A DNA stretch of 64,000 nt, taken from contig NZ_AUBJ02000001.1 in the NCBI RefSeq assembly GCF_000429185.2, forward strand, positions 5,146,001 to 5,210,000. The letters run 5' to 3'. Within the stretch, counting starts at the first letter, position 1, and each line of letters opens with the position of its first letter. This document shows, in pieces, positions 1 to 8,523 of the stretch. The notes beneath the pieces were generated by a model, which was given only the letters and a program-made list of their open reading frames with translations, searched no databases and was not told the DNA's origin. The translations under genes and the position numbers were made by a program. Origin of the DNA: Actinoalloteichus caeruleus DSM 43889. Its GTDB lineage: Bacteria; Actinomycetota; Actinomycetes; Mycobacteriales; Pseudonocardiaceae.

Positions 1-1
1 G

Positions 2-109
2 CTGCCCGTCGTCTTCCGGCGGATGGCCAGGGCCGAGGCCGTCGACCAGCGATGGCTCTACGAGTACCGGGTCGACTGGGAAGCCCCGATCACCGCCGCC
101 GTCGGCTGA
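2..109 (+). CDS. C-terminal end of an unidentified protein (partial)
   Basis: An open frame enters from the left edge and ends at TGA 107-109. It encodes 35 residues ending in a charged, aromatic stretch (LYEYRVDWEAP) and then a small hydrophobic tail. Third positions are mostly G/C, as in real genes here. No domain can be named from so short a piece. It converges on the ABC exporter gene that ends at 159. Confidence 0.5.
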   Translation: MPVVFRRMARAEAVDQRWLYEYRVDWEAPITAAVG

Positions 110-158
110 GCAGGCGGCGAGGGCGGCCAAGGGGAGGACGGGGGCGGCTGGGACGCGC

Positions 159-2015
159 TCAGCCCGGCAGCGGTTCGCGGTCCCTGCCCTCCCACGCCGC
201 CCACAGCCGCGCGTAGCGGCCACCGGCGGCCACCAGTTCCTCGTGCGAACCGACCTCCACGATGCGCCCGTGGTCCATCACCACCACGCGGTCGGCGGCC
301 ACCGCCTGGGGCAGGCGGTGCGCGACGACCAACGACGTCCGCCCCTCGGTGGCGGCGAGGGCGGCCTGTTCCAGGTCACGGGCCCCGGAACTGCCCGCCT
401 CGGCGCTGGCCTCGTCGAGGATCGCCACCGAGGGGTTGGCCAGCACCAGCCGGGCCAGGGCCAACTGCTGGGCCCGCGGCGCCGTCAGCGGGTGGCCCTC
501 CTCGCCCACCCGGGTCTCGATGCCCCCCGGCAGGCCCTCCGCCCAGCGGCGGGCGCCCACCGCCTCCAACGCGGTGAGCACCTCGGCCTCCGACGCGTCC
601 GGTGCGGTCAGGCGCACGTCGTCGACCAGCCGACCGGAGAAGACGTGCACGTCCTGACTGACGAGCATGACGTGGCGGCGCAGCTGGCGGAGTCCCAGCT
701 CGGCGAGCGGAACACCGCCCACCCGGACGGAGCCCTCCGCCGGGTCGAGGAGGCCGGCGACGATCGCGGCCAGGGTCGTCTTCCCGGCTCCGCTGGCGCC
801 GACGAGGGCGACCCGCTCACCCGGCTCCACCACCAGGGTCACGTCGTCCACCACCAGCGGACCGCCGTCGTAGCGGTGGCTCACCCCTTCGATCCGCAGG
901 CCCGCGTCGGCGGGGCGGGGCGGTGCCTCCGGTTCGGGGGTCGCCGGGAGGCGCGCGACGCCCACCAGGCGAGCGAGGCTCGCCCCCGCCGACTGCACCT
1001 CGTCGAAGGACAACAGCAACGCGCCGAGCGGGGAGAACAGCCGGTGGAAGTACAGGGCCGCCGCCGTGGTCGCGCCGACCGTCACGATGTCGGCCCTGAC
1101 GAGGAGGAACCCGGTGACGACGATCGCCACGAGTCCCACGCACTCCGCGCGGTTGGCGCCGGAGGCGAACCGGGTGAACAGCCGGAACACCCGGACCGAG
1201 ATGTCCCGGGACCGCGCGGAGCGGTCGGTGACCAACCCCATCCGGGCCTCGCCCAGCCGGTGCGCGTGCACCGCGTCCACCCCGTGCAGGGAACTGACCA
1301 GGGCCTGTGACCTCTCCCCGATGGCCACCCGTTCCGCCGCGTAACCGGGGCCGGAACGCGGCAGGTACCAGCGCAGTGACAACACGTACATCGGGAGGGT
1401 CACCATGCCGGCCAGCCCGAGCCGCCAGTCCAGGGTGAGCAGGCCACCCACCGTCAGGACGACCGTGAAGAACGCCGAGATCAGCACCGCCGCCTGGTTG
1501 GTCACGATCCGGCCGACGATCGACACGTCGTCGCCCACCCGGGAGAGCAGGTCCCCGCTGCCCACCCGTTCCAGGGTGGTGGTGGGCAGGTGCAGGGCGC
1601 GGTCCACGACACGTTCCCGCAGCCGGGCCAGCACCGTCTCGCCGGCACGGGCGATCAGCGCGGTGGCCACCCCGGTGAGCAGGCCACCCAGCAGCGCCGC
1701 ACCGGCGATGAGCGCGACCGTCCACAGCACGGCGGACCCGTCGGCGTCCGGACCGCCAGCCGCGATGGTGTCGACCAGGTCGCCGAGCACCCAGGGGGCC
1801 ACCAGACCGAAGGCGTTGCCGAGCAGGCAGGCGCCCAACGCGGCGCTCGTCGTCCACGGCTGGCGGGCCAGTTCGCCCCGCAGCACCCGCCAGACCTGGC
1901 GCGGTGTCGCGACCGGGAGGCGGTCGGCCGCCGAGGTCGCCGTGTCGAACTCGGCGGCCGCCGCCGCCGAACGCCTCCGCCGGCGGCGGCCGCCGGTCCC
2001 CGCCTCCGCGCTCAT
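159..2015 (-). CDS. ABC exporter half-transporter, subunit with intact Walker A and degenerate signature
   Basis: This 618-residue protein has a type-I exporter membrane domain (six helices, about residues 50-340) followed by a nucleotide-binding domain (about 370-610). Walker A is intact (GASGAGKTT, around residue 408) and Walker B is intact (AILDEAS), but the LSGGQ signature is replaced by LTAPRAQQ and the D-loop is also atypical. The start overlaps the stop of the upstream ABC gene (ATGA at 2012-2015), so the two are translationally coupled and very probably form a heterodimer. It is the last gene of an iron-regulated operon that includes a siderophore-interacting protein, so siderophore uptake or export is the likely job. 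The position next to a SIP gene resembles an unfused mycobacterial IrtA/IrtB; that parallel is inference. Confidence 0.9.
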   Translation of the reverse strand: MSAEAGTGGRRRRRRSAAAAAEFDTATSAADRLPVATPRQVWRVLRGELARQPWTTSAALGACLLGNAFGLVAPWVLGDLVDTIAAGGPDADGSAVLWTVALIAGAALLGGLLTGVATALIARAGETVLARLRERVVDRALHLPTTTLERVGSGDLLSRVGDDVSIVGRIVTNQAAVLISAFFTVVLTVGGLLTLDWRLGLAGMVTLPMYVLSLRWYLPRSGPGYAAERVAIGERSQALVSSLHGVDAVHAHRLGEARMGLVTDRSARSRDISVRVFRLFTRFASGANRAECVGLVAIVVTGFLLVRADIVTVGATTAAALYFHRLFSPLGALLLSFDEVQSAGASLARLVGVARLPATPEPEAPPRPADAGLRIEGVSHRYDGGPLVVDDVTLVVEPGERVALVGASGAGKTTLAAIVAGLLDPAEGSVRVGGVPLAELGLRQLRRHVMLVSQDVHVFSGRLVDDVRLTAPDASEAEVLTALEAVGARRWAEGLPGGIETRVGEEGHPLTAPRAQQLALARLVLANPSVAILDEASAEAGSSGARDLEQAALAATEGRTSLVVAHRLPQAVAADRVVVMDHGRIVEVGSHEELVAAGGRYARLWAAWEGRDREPLPG

Positions 2016-3859
2016 CGCAGTACTCCCCGCTGGTAGGTCTCGTCGGTGGCCGCCAGGTCGGCGTGGGTGCCCTCGGCGCGCACCACTCCGTCGGTGAGGA
2101 CCACCACCCGGTCGGCCCGGGCCAGCAGCGCCGGACTGCTGGTGATGAGCAGCGTCGTCCTCGGGCCGCCCGCTGGCGGGCCCTCCCCGTCACCGCCCGC
2201 CGGTCGTTCGTCCCGACCGCCCGCGTCGGGGTCGTCGGCACCGGGAGGGTGGGTGGCGGGGTGGCGCAGCTCGGCCACGCCGAGGGCGATGACCTCCTCG
2301 GTGACCGCGTCCACCGCAGTGGTGGGGTCGTGGAGCACCAGGACCGGCGGGTCCGCCAGCAGTGCCCTGGCCAGGGCGATCCGTTGCCGCTGCCCGCCGG
2401 ACAGCGAGGCCCCCCGGTCCAGGACCTCGGTGTCCAGCCCCTCGGCCTGGGTGGCCACCACCTCGTCGGCGGCCGCGGCCCGCAACGCGCGCTCCAGGCC
2501 GGTGGCGGAGACCTCGCGGCCGGAGGTGACCGCGTCCCGGAGGGTCCCCTCGAAGAGCGTGACGTGGTGGGTCTCCACCAGCACCGTCCGCCGCAGTTCG
2601 TCGATGTCCACCTCGGACACGGCGACGCCGTCGACCACCAGCTCCCCCTCGTGGTCGGCGGCCGGAACCCGCCCGGACAGCAGGGCCAGCAGCGCATCGG
2701 CGTCCCTCGGGTCGTCCACGACGACCCCGACGAACTCGCCGGCCCGCACGGTGAGGTCCAGTGACCGCAGCGAGCCGTGCGCGACGCCGTCGAACCGCAG
2801 CTCCCGGAACCCGTGGAGCCGGGCGGAGCCCGGCCGCACCACGGGCGGCGCGGTGAGGAGGGTGACCAGCCGGGCGGCGGAGGCCCTGGACACGGCGATG
2901 CCCTGCCCGCAGATCCCGAGCAGTTGCACCGGTTCGGCGATGAACTGGGCCAGCCCCACCACGGTGATCAGCTCGCCGATGGTGATCTGGCCGTCCACGG
3001 CGAGCCAACCGGCGAACCCGGCCACCACGGCCAGCAGCAGCCCGCTGGCCGCCGTGGTCGCGCCCCGGTGCGCCCCCAGCGGGGTGGCCGCCCGCAGCGT
3101 GCGGCGGAGCGCGTCGTCACTGGACTCGCGGTACCGGCGCACGGCGCTCGGTTCGCCGCCGATGCCCCGGAGGGCGCGCACGCCGCGCACCAGGTCGGTG
3201 GCGAGCGCGGCGGTTCGCGCCGTGGCCGCCTGCTTCTCCCCGGCCCTGCGGGTCAGCAGGGGGCCGAGCAGTTGGAGCAGGACGACCAGCACCGGCACCC
3301 CGACGAGCACGCCGAGCCCGAGCGGGACGTCGATCCGCAGCAGGACGAACGCCGAGATGCCCAGGGCCACCAGACCGGAGAAGAAGCTGGGCACGTCACG
3401 CAGGACGTCGGAGGTGCGTTCGGCGTCCGAGGTGGCGACGCTGAGCAGCTCCCCGGTGGCCAGCCCGGAGCGCTGCCCCCTGGGGTCGAGGGCACGTCCG
3501 GCGGTCTCCACGCGCAACAGGTGGTTCTCCTGCTGGATCGCGCCGAACAGCGACCGGGCGCCCAGCCGCCAGGACAGGGCGAGCACGGTGAACAAGGCGG
3601 CCAGCCCGAGCACGGACAGGCCCAGTGCCCCCGGGTCCCCGGTCGCCACCGACCGGTCGATGATGATCCCGATCGCGACGGGGACCAGCGTCTCGGCTGC
3701 CTGGTGGCCGGACAGCCCGAGGATGCCGCCGGTCAGGCGTAACCGGTGTCGTGCCAGGGCGCGCCACAACACCCGGTTCGCGGTGAGCGGACGACCACCG
3801 CCCCGGCGAGGCTCGGGCGCCGGGGGGACGGGGCCCGGCCCGTCACCGCTGCTGTCCAT
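2012..3859 (-). CDS. ABC exporter half-transporter, subunit with degenerate Walker A/B and intact signature
   Basis: This is the partner of the preceding subunit, 615 residues, with an N-terminal six-helix exporter domain and a C-terminal nucleotide-binding domain. The P-loop is lost (GVVVDDPRDAD in place of GxxGxGKS/T) and Walker B reads LVLHDPT instead of LLLDEPT, yet the signature LSGGQRQR is perfect. Together the two subunits make one canonical ATP site (Walker A of the 159-2015 protein with this signature) and one site lacking every key element. The start is ATG 3859, preceded by AAGGAGAAGAGGAAC; a longer frame up to 3985 lacks this support and adds a tail that looks non-coding. A 162-bp gap separates it from the SIP gene; I see no iron box there. 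Confidence 0.9.
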   Translation of the reverse strand: MDSSGDGPGPVPPAPEPRRGGGRPLTANRVLWRALARHRLRLTGGILGLSGHQAAETLVPVAIGIIIDRSVATGDPGALGLSVLGLAALFTVLALSWRLGARSLFGAIQQENHLLRVETAGRALDPRGQRSGLATGELLSVATSDAERTSDVLRDVPSFFSGLVALGISAFVLLRIDVPLGLGVLVGVPVLVVLLQLLGPLLTRRAGEKQAATARTAALATDLVRGVRALRGIGGEPSAVRRYRESSDDALRRTLRAATPLGAHRGATTAASGLLLAVVAGFAGWLAVDGQITIGELITVVGLAQFIAEPVQLLGICGQGIAVSRASAARLVTLLTAPPVVRPGSARLHGFRELRFDGVAHGSLRSLDLTVRAGEFVGVVVDDPRDADALLALLSGRVPAADHEGELVVDGVAVSEVDIDELRRTVLVETHHVTLFEGTLRDAVTSGREVSATGLERALRAAAADEVVATQAEGLDTEVLDRGASLSGGQRQRIALARALLADPPVLVLHDPTTAVDAVTEEVIALGVAELRHPATHPPGADDPDAGGRDERPAGGDGEGPPAGGPRTTLLITSSPALLARADRVVVLTDGVVRAEGTHADLAATDETYQRGVLR

Positions 3860-4021
3860 CGCTGTTCCTCTTCTCCTTGGAAGGTCGTCCCCTGATCGGG
3901 TGATCGCGCCGCCTCTCCCCGCCGGGCTCCGGGCCCGGGAACGCGGCGTGAGGAACGGTGTCACGCTTTCGTGGGTGATTGACACGGGGGCGGCACCACC
4001 GAAGGGGCCGCGATAGCCGGA

Positions 4022-4912
4022 TCACAGCCCCGCGTCGACGAGTCGCGCGTGGATGTCGTCCACGATCTCCTCCTGGGTGCGGCCGGCGCGCTGTCCCGCG
4101 TCCCAGATGGCGCCGATGTCGATGCCGGACGCCGCGAACCGGCGGTTCCACTCCTCCCCGTCCAGCCGCCAGTAGCCGACGGCGTGGTGCTGCCCGTCGG
4201 GCACGCGCAGCTCGTGGCGCAGGTGGTGCCGGACGAGCCGGGCCGCGGTGGCCTCGCCGGCCATCCAGTAGCGGCAGGACCTCGGATCGAATCCCGCCGG
4301 GAGGTGTTCCCGCAGCGCGGCGGGCAGCAGGCTCCCCGCGCGTCCGAAACGGGGGTTGCGCAGCCAGCGGACCTCCAGGTCGGCCGGCCCGTCGAGGGGC
4401 TGTTCGTCGGCGGCGCCACCCACCTCCACGACCACCCGCGTCGGGGTCGCCTCGGGCAGGGACGACACGATCCGGGTGAGGGCGGGCAGCGAGGTCAGGT
4501 CACCGGCGAGGACCACCGGCACCCCGGGCGGTGGCGGGACGTAGGAGCCTCGCGGCTGCCCGACCCACGCGACGTCGCCGACGGCGGCGGAGCCGGCCCA
4601 GGCAGCGGCGACTCCCCGTCCGTGCAGCACGAGGTCCACGGTCAGCAACGCGGTCTCGGCGTCCCACCGCCGCACCGTGTACCAGCGGCCGAACTCCTCG
4701 GCCCGGTAGGCGGGGGCACCGCCGGCCGGCTCCGGGTCCCCGCCGTGCGCGGCGGTCGAGGGCACCACGAGTCGGAACCATTCGTCAGGGGTTCCGACGC
4801 TGCCGAACCCGGCCAGCTCCGGTCCGCCGAAGGTGACCCGGACGACGCGGGGGCCGACGCGGTCCACCGCGACGACCTCGGCGCGGAGGTGGTCCCGGCC
4901 CACCTCAACCAC
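4022..4912 (-). CDS. Siderophore-interacting protein (FAD-dependent ferric-siderophore reductase family)
   Basis: This 296-residue cytoplasmic flavoprotein belongs to the SIP family. An N-terminal ferredoxin-reductase-like FAD-binding barrel carries the RWYTVR motif (the RxYT/S flavin-binding pattern), followed by a NAD(P)H-binding SIP domain. Family members reduce Fe(III)-siderophore complexes imported by the neighbouring transporter, releasing Fe(II). The GTG start at 4910-4912 overlaps the stop of the upstream ATPase by 8 bp, indicating coupled translation. It sits between a FecCDE-type importer and a pair of ABC half-transporters, so it may serve either. Confidence 0.92.
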   Translation of the reverse strand: MVEVGRDHLRAEVVAVDRVGPRVVRVTFGGPELAGFGSVGTPDEWFRLVVPSTAAHGGDPEPAGGAPAYRAEEFGRWYTVRRWDAETALLTVDLVLHGRGVAAAWAGSAAVGDVAWVGQPRGSYVPPPPGVPVVLAGDLTSLPALTRIVSSLPEATPTRVVVEVGGAADEQPLDGPADLEVRWLRNPRFGRAGSLLPAALREHLPAGFDPRSCRYWMAGEATAARLVRHHLRHELRVPDGQHHAVGYWRLDGEEWNRRFAASGIDIGAIWDAGQRAGRTQEEIVDDIHARLVDAGL

Positions 4913-5756
4913 CGTGCCCGGGATTCCCGCCGCCGGCCACCGGGACCGGGGGCGCGGCGGTGACGTGGTGCCGGCCGATGGGCACGATCATCGGTGTTCC
5001 CGACACCGGGTCGGGGACGACGCGGGAGGCCATCCCGAACACGTCCGCCACCACCTCCTCGGTGACCACCTCGCCCGGGGCCCCTTGGGTGACGATCAGC
5101 CCGTCCTTCATGGCGATGAGGTGGTCGGCGTAGCGGCAGGCCAGGTTCAGGTCGTGGAGCACCAGGACCACCGTGCTGCCCCGCCGCCGGTTGAGGTCGG
5201 TGAGCAGGTCCAGGACCTCCACCTGGTGGTTGACGTCGAGGTAGGTGGTGGGTTCGTCGAGCAACAGCAGGTCGGTCCGCTGGGCCAGGGCCATCGCGAT
5301 CCACACCCGTTGCCGCTGCCCACCGGAGAGCTCGTCGACCGGCCGGTTGGCGAGGTCGAGGGTCCCGGTGGCCAGCAACGCCTCCGCCACGGCTTCGTCG
5401 TCGCCCTGGCTCCACTGCCGGAACCAGCCCTGGTGCGGGTAGCGGCCCCGGCCCACCAGGTCGGCGACCCGGATGCCCTCGGGTGCGGTCGGCGTCTGGG
5501 GCAGCAGGCCGAGGACGGCGGCGACGGCCTTGGTGGGCATGCCGTTGATGTCCCTGCCGTCGAGGTGGATCGTTCCCCCGCTCGGCGCCAGCAGCCGGGC
5601 GAGCCCCCGCAACAGGGTGGACTTGCCGCAGGCGTTGGCGCCGACGATCACCGTCACCCGTCCCGGGGGGATGTCGACGGACAGCCCGCGCACCACCTCC
5701 CGGTTGCCGTAGCCGAGCCGCAGGTCCTCCGCCCGCAGGCTGTGGCGGTCAGTCAT
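4905..5756 (-). CDS. Iron-siderophore ABC importer ATPase (FecE/FepC type)
   Basis: This 283-residue ATPase energises the two adjacent FecCD permeases. It has Walker A GANACGKST near residue 33, signature LSGGQRQRVW, Walker B LLLLDEPTTYLD and an H-loop LHDLN, all characteristic of the FepC/FhuC family. I chose ATG 5756 because GAGGAG lies six bases upstream; the in-frame GTG at 5786 would overlap the upstream gene and has no ribosome-binding site. Only 10 bp separate it from the permease gene. No periplasmic-type binding protein is encoded in this operon. Confidence 0.93.
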   Translation of the reverse strand: MTDRHSLRAEDLRLGYGNREVVRGLSVDIPPGRVTVIVGANACGKSTLLRGLARLLAPSGGTIHLDGRDINGMPTKAVAAVLGLLPQTPTAPEGIRVADLVGRGRYPHQGWFRQWSQGDDEAVAEALLATGTLDLANRPVDELSGGQRQRVWIAMALAQRTDLLLLDEPTTYLDVNHQVEVLDLLTDLNRRRGSTVVLVLHDLNLACRYADHLIAMKDGLIVTQGAPGEVVTEEVVADVFGMASRVVPDPVSGTPMIVPIGRHHVTAAPPVPVAGGGNPGHGG

Positions 5757-5766
5757 CACGCACTCC

Positions 5767-6870
5767 TCATCCACCGCGCCCGACACGGTTCGACACGGCT
5801 AACAGCCACAACAGGTACGGGGCGCCCACCGCGCCGGTCACCACGCCCACGGGGAACTGCGCCCCGCTGACCAGGTGCTGACCCACCACATCGCCCAGGC
5901 CGACCACCAGCGCCCCGACCAGGGCGGCGGGCAGCAGCGCCAGGCCGGCGCCCCGGGTCAACCGGCGGGCGATCGGGGCGGACAGGAACGCCACGAAGGC
6001 CACCGGCCCGGCGGCGGCGGTGGCCACCCCCGCCAGGGCCACGGCGACGAGCACCAGCCCGAGCCGGGACCGTTCGACCCCCACCCCGAGGCTGGTGGCG
6101 GCGGCGTCGCCGAGCTGGAGGGCGCGCAGCGGGCGGGAGAGGGCCACCACGAGCGGCAGCAGCACCGCCATGCCGATCGTCAGCGGGACGACGTGGTCCC
6201 AGGTGCGGGCGTTGAGGCTGCCGGTCATCCAGGCCAGCGCCTGCTGCGCGGTGTCCACCCGCGACCGGGTCATCAGGTAGGACACCGCGCTGTTGAGGAT
6301 CGCGGCGGCGCCGATGCCGACCAGGACGAGCCGGTAGCCGCTGACACCGCGCCGCCAGGCCAACAGGTAGATGGCCAGCGCGGTGAGCATCGCGCCGGCC
6401 AACGCGCTGACGGACACGGCGACACCGCCCAACCCCAGCACGACGATGCCGAACACCGCCGCCGCCGACGCCCCGGAGGTGATGCCGATGATGTCCGGGC
6501 TCGCCAACGGGTTGCGCACCATGCTCTGGAACAGCGCGCCCGACAGCCCGAACGCCGCCCCGACCAGGATCCCGACCAGCGCTCGGGGCAGCCGCAGGTC
6601 ACGGACGACGAACTCGGTCGCGGGATCGGCCAGGCCCACCAGGGAGGCCGCGACGTCCCGGAGGGGGATCGGGAACTCGCCGAGGGACAGCGACACCCCG
6701 AAGACGAGGACGACGGCGACGGCGAGGACCAGGGTGACGGCGGTGGCGCGGCCACCGCGCCGGAGGCGGGCGGCGGACACCACCCGCCGGGCCCGGAGCA
6801 GGTCCGCGCCGTCTCCGGTGCCGACCAGGGCGTCGCGGTCCAGAGCGGGTGTCGGGAGGCTCTTCGTCAT
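5767..6870 (-). CDS. FecCD-family iron-siderophore ABC permease (second subunit)
   Basis: This 367-residue inner-membrane permease is of the BtuC/FecCD type. After about 45 polar residues it has roughly nine to ten hydrophobic segments and the family hallmarks SLGEFPIPLRDV, LRLPRALVGILVGAAFGLSGALFQSMVRNPLASPDIIG and, near the C-terminus, GPVAFVAFLSAPIARRL (each read as separate motifs along the protein). It starts 7 bp after the stop of the first permease gene and is followed by the ATPase gene. The two permeases presumably form a heterodimer for one siderophore. Confidence 0.93.
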   Translation of the reverse strand: MTKSLPTPALDRDALVGTGDGADLLRARRVVSAARLRRGGRATAVTLVLAVAVVLVFGVSLSLGEFPIPLRDVAASLVGLADPATEFVVRDLRLPRALVGILVGAAFGLSGALFQSMVRNPLASPDIIGITSGASAAAVFGIVVLGLGGVAVSVSALAGAMLTALAIYLLAWRRGVSGYRLVLVGIGAAAILNSAVSYLMTRSRVDTAQQALAWMTGSLNARTWDHVVPLTIGMAVLLPLVVALSRPLRALQLGDAAATSLGVGVERSRLGLVLVAVALAGVATAAAGPVAFVAFLSAPIARRLTRGAGLALLPAALVGALVVGLGDVVGQHLVSGAQFPVGVVTGAVGAPYLLWLLAVSNRVGRGG

Positions 6871-6877
6871 CCTCGGA

Positions 6878-8050
6878 TCAGAGCTCCGCGACTCGGCTGC
6901 GGCGGACGAGCGCGATGAAGAACGGCGCTCCGATCACGGCGGTGACGATGCCGACCTGGACTTCGCCGGGCCGGGCGATGACACGACCGAGGACGTCGGC
7001 GACCAGCAACAGCACCGGCGCCAACATCATCGAGTAGGGCAGCACCCACCGGTGGTCGGGGCCGGTGATCGCGCGGGCGATGTGCGGGATGGTCAGCCCG
7101 ATGAACGCGATGGGGCCGGCGGCGGCCGTCGCCGCCCCGCAGAGGACCACCACGGCGAGGCCGGCCAACCCCCGGGAGAGGGCCACCCGCTGCCCCAGGG
7201 CCCTGGCGACGTCGTCGCCGAGGGAGAGCGTGTTGAGCACTCGGCCGCAGCACAGGGCGAGGACCACTCCGACCAGGAGGAACGGCAGCACCTGCCAGAA
7301 GATCGTGAGATCCCGGCCGGCCAGCGAGCCCACCTGCCAGAAGCGGAACTGGTCGAAGGTGTCCACGTCGGTCAGCAGGACGGCGGTGGTCAGCGAGGTC
7401 AGGGCCGCGCTGACCGCCGCGCCGGCCAGCGCGAGCTTCACCGGGGTCGCGCCCTCCCGGCCGGCCGCCGCGATCCCGTACACCACGGCGGTGGCGAGCG
7501 CCGCCCCCAGGAAACCGAACCACACGTACCCCGTCAGGGTGGTCACGCCGAGCAGGCTGATCGCGACCACGACGAAGAAGGAGGCGCCGGCGTTGACACC
7601 CAGGATCCCGGGGTCGGCCAGCGGGTTCCTGGCGACGCCCTGCATGACGGCGCCGGCGAGGCCGAGCGCGCCGCCGACCAGGAGCCCCACCAGGGTCCGG
7701 GGCAGCCGCAGTTCCCAGATGACCAGGTGGTCCGGATTGGTGGGGTCGACGTCGCGGAGGGCGTCGAGCACGATCCCGAACGGGATGGGCCTGGTGCCGA
7801 CGACGAGGCTGGCCACGGCGGCCGCGACCAGCAGGACGGCCAGCACCACCAACCCGGCCGCGAGCCGTCGGCGCGGGGCGCGCCGCCCGGTGGTGGTTCG
7901 CGCGGCCGGGTCGGCGGTGCGGAGCGAGCCGGCGGGGCCGGCCGGCGCGAGGTCCTGGTCGGCGGGGTTCATCGGTGGCGTCCCGCCCCGCGACGCCACC
8001 GCGCTGGCGGCCGGGACCACCGGTCCGCCCTCGGCTCCTGCTGCCGCCAT
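6878..8050 (-). CDS. FecCD-family iron-siderophore ABC permease (first subunit)
   Basis: This 390-residue permease has a long polar, Ala/Gly/Pro-rich N-terminus (about 65 residues) followed by the multi-helix FecCD core. Its motifs match the neighbouring permease: LRLPRTLVGLLVGGALG, a VARNPLADPGILG stretch and GPIAFIGLTIPHIAR. ATG 8050 is chosen because GGAAGG lies about 12 bases upstream; ATG 7972 is an alternative that would trim 26 residues. This is the first large gene of the iron operon, about 300 bp downstream of the iron box. Confidence 0.92.
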   Translation of the reverse strand: MAAAGAEGGPVVPAASAVASRGGTPPMNPADQDLAPAGPAGSLRTADPAARTTTGRRAPRRRLAAGLVVLAVLLVAAAVASLVVGTRPIPFGIVLDALRDVDPTNPDHLVIWELRLPRTLVGLLVGGALGLAGAVMQGVARNPLADPGILGVNAGASFFVVVAISLLGVTTLTGYVWFGFLGAALATAVVYGIAAAGREGATPVKLALAGAAVSAALTSLTTAVLLTDVDTFDQFRFWQVGSLAGRDLTIFWQVLPFLLVGVVLALCCGRVLNTLSLGDDVARALGQRVALSRGLAGLAVVVLCGAATAAAGPIAFIGLTIPHIARAITGPDHRWVLPYSMMLAPVLLLVADVLGRVIARPGEVQVGIVTAVIGAPFFIALVRRSRVAEL

Positions 8051-8133
8051 GCTGGGGTGTTCCCTTCCGGAGAGGAGGCCGGCCGGGAGGCCCGCCTGAC
8101 GTGGGGGTGAGGGGCGCGGCCAGCCGGTGCTGG

Positions 8134-8331
8134 TCAGGCGTGCCGCGCCGCGTCGCGGTCAGCCGCGCCACCCAGGACGCGCGGCGGGCCGGGGTGCGCC
8201 GGTGCGGTGCCCGGGTGCCCGGTGCCGGTGCGGGGAACGTCGCCGTGCCGCCCTCGCCACGACCGACGAGCGGGACCCTCCCCGCCGGTCCCGCGAGGGG
8301 AGCGGCGGTGGGTGCGGTGCGGGGCAGGCAT
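8134..8331 (-). CDS. Candidate small iron-regulated leader ORF (65 residues)
   Basis: This short frame begins about 27 bp downstream of the iron box in the direction of the siderophore operon. It has GAAGGGAAACCC directly before its ATG and a G/C-rich third position in most codons. The product is rich in Arg, His, Pro and Gly and matches no family I know. It could be a translated leader or simply an open frame in GC-rich DNA; the ribosome-binding site and position are the only arguments for it. Confidence 0.3.
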   Translation of the reverse strand: MPAPHRTHRRSPRGTGGEGPARRSWRGRHGDVPRTGTGHPGTAPAHPGPPRVLGGAADRDAARHA

Positions 8332-8357
8332 GGGTTTCCCTTCGCCCTACGGGGACA

Positions 8358-8376
8358 TTAGGCGAGCCTATCCTAA
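8358..8376 (-). promoter_or_regulatory. Iron box (DtxR/IdeR/DmdR1-type operator)
   Basis: TTAGGCGAGCCTATCCTAA matches 15 of 19 positions of the actinobacterial iron box TTAGGTTAGGCTAACCTAA, with both outer arms (TTAGG and CCTAA) exact. It lies between the siderophore operon (minus strand) and the oxidoreductase gene (plus strand). On the minus strand a TAATGT -10-like hexamer overlaps its downstream end, so binding of the iron-loaded repressor would block the operon promoter. Confidence 0.85.
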
Positions 8377-8523
8377 AGGATTACCCTGTACGGGTGAAGG
8401 TGGACGTGGTGGGTACCGCGCGGTGCAACCCGTCCAAAGCGGCGCTTATGCCGGGCCTGGTCGTGGCCGCGTTCCCGGCCGTCCGGCCCGCGACGCGGGC
8501 ACCGACCTTCCTACGATCGGTGG

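Larger units (their letters stand above)
8051..8523. other. Divergent regulatory region of the iron operon
   Basis: 473 bp between the first permease gene and the oxidoreductase gene. It contains the iron box and a possible 65-residue leader frame on the minus strand. On the plus strand TACCCT at about 8382-8387 could be a -10 element for the oxidoreductase gene. The rest is GC-rich with no other structure I can support. Confidence 0.5.
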
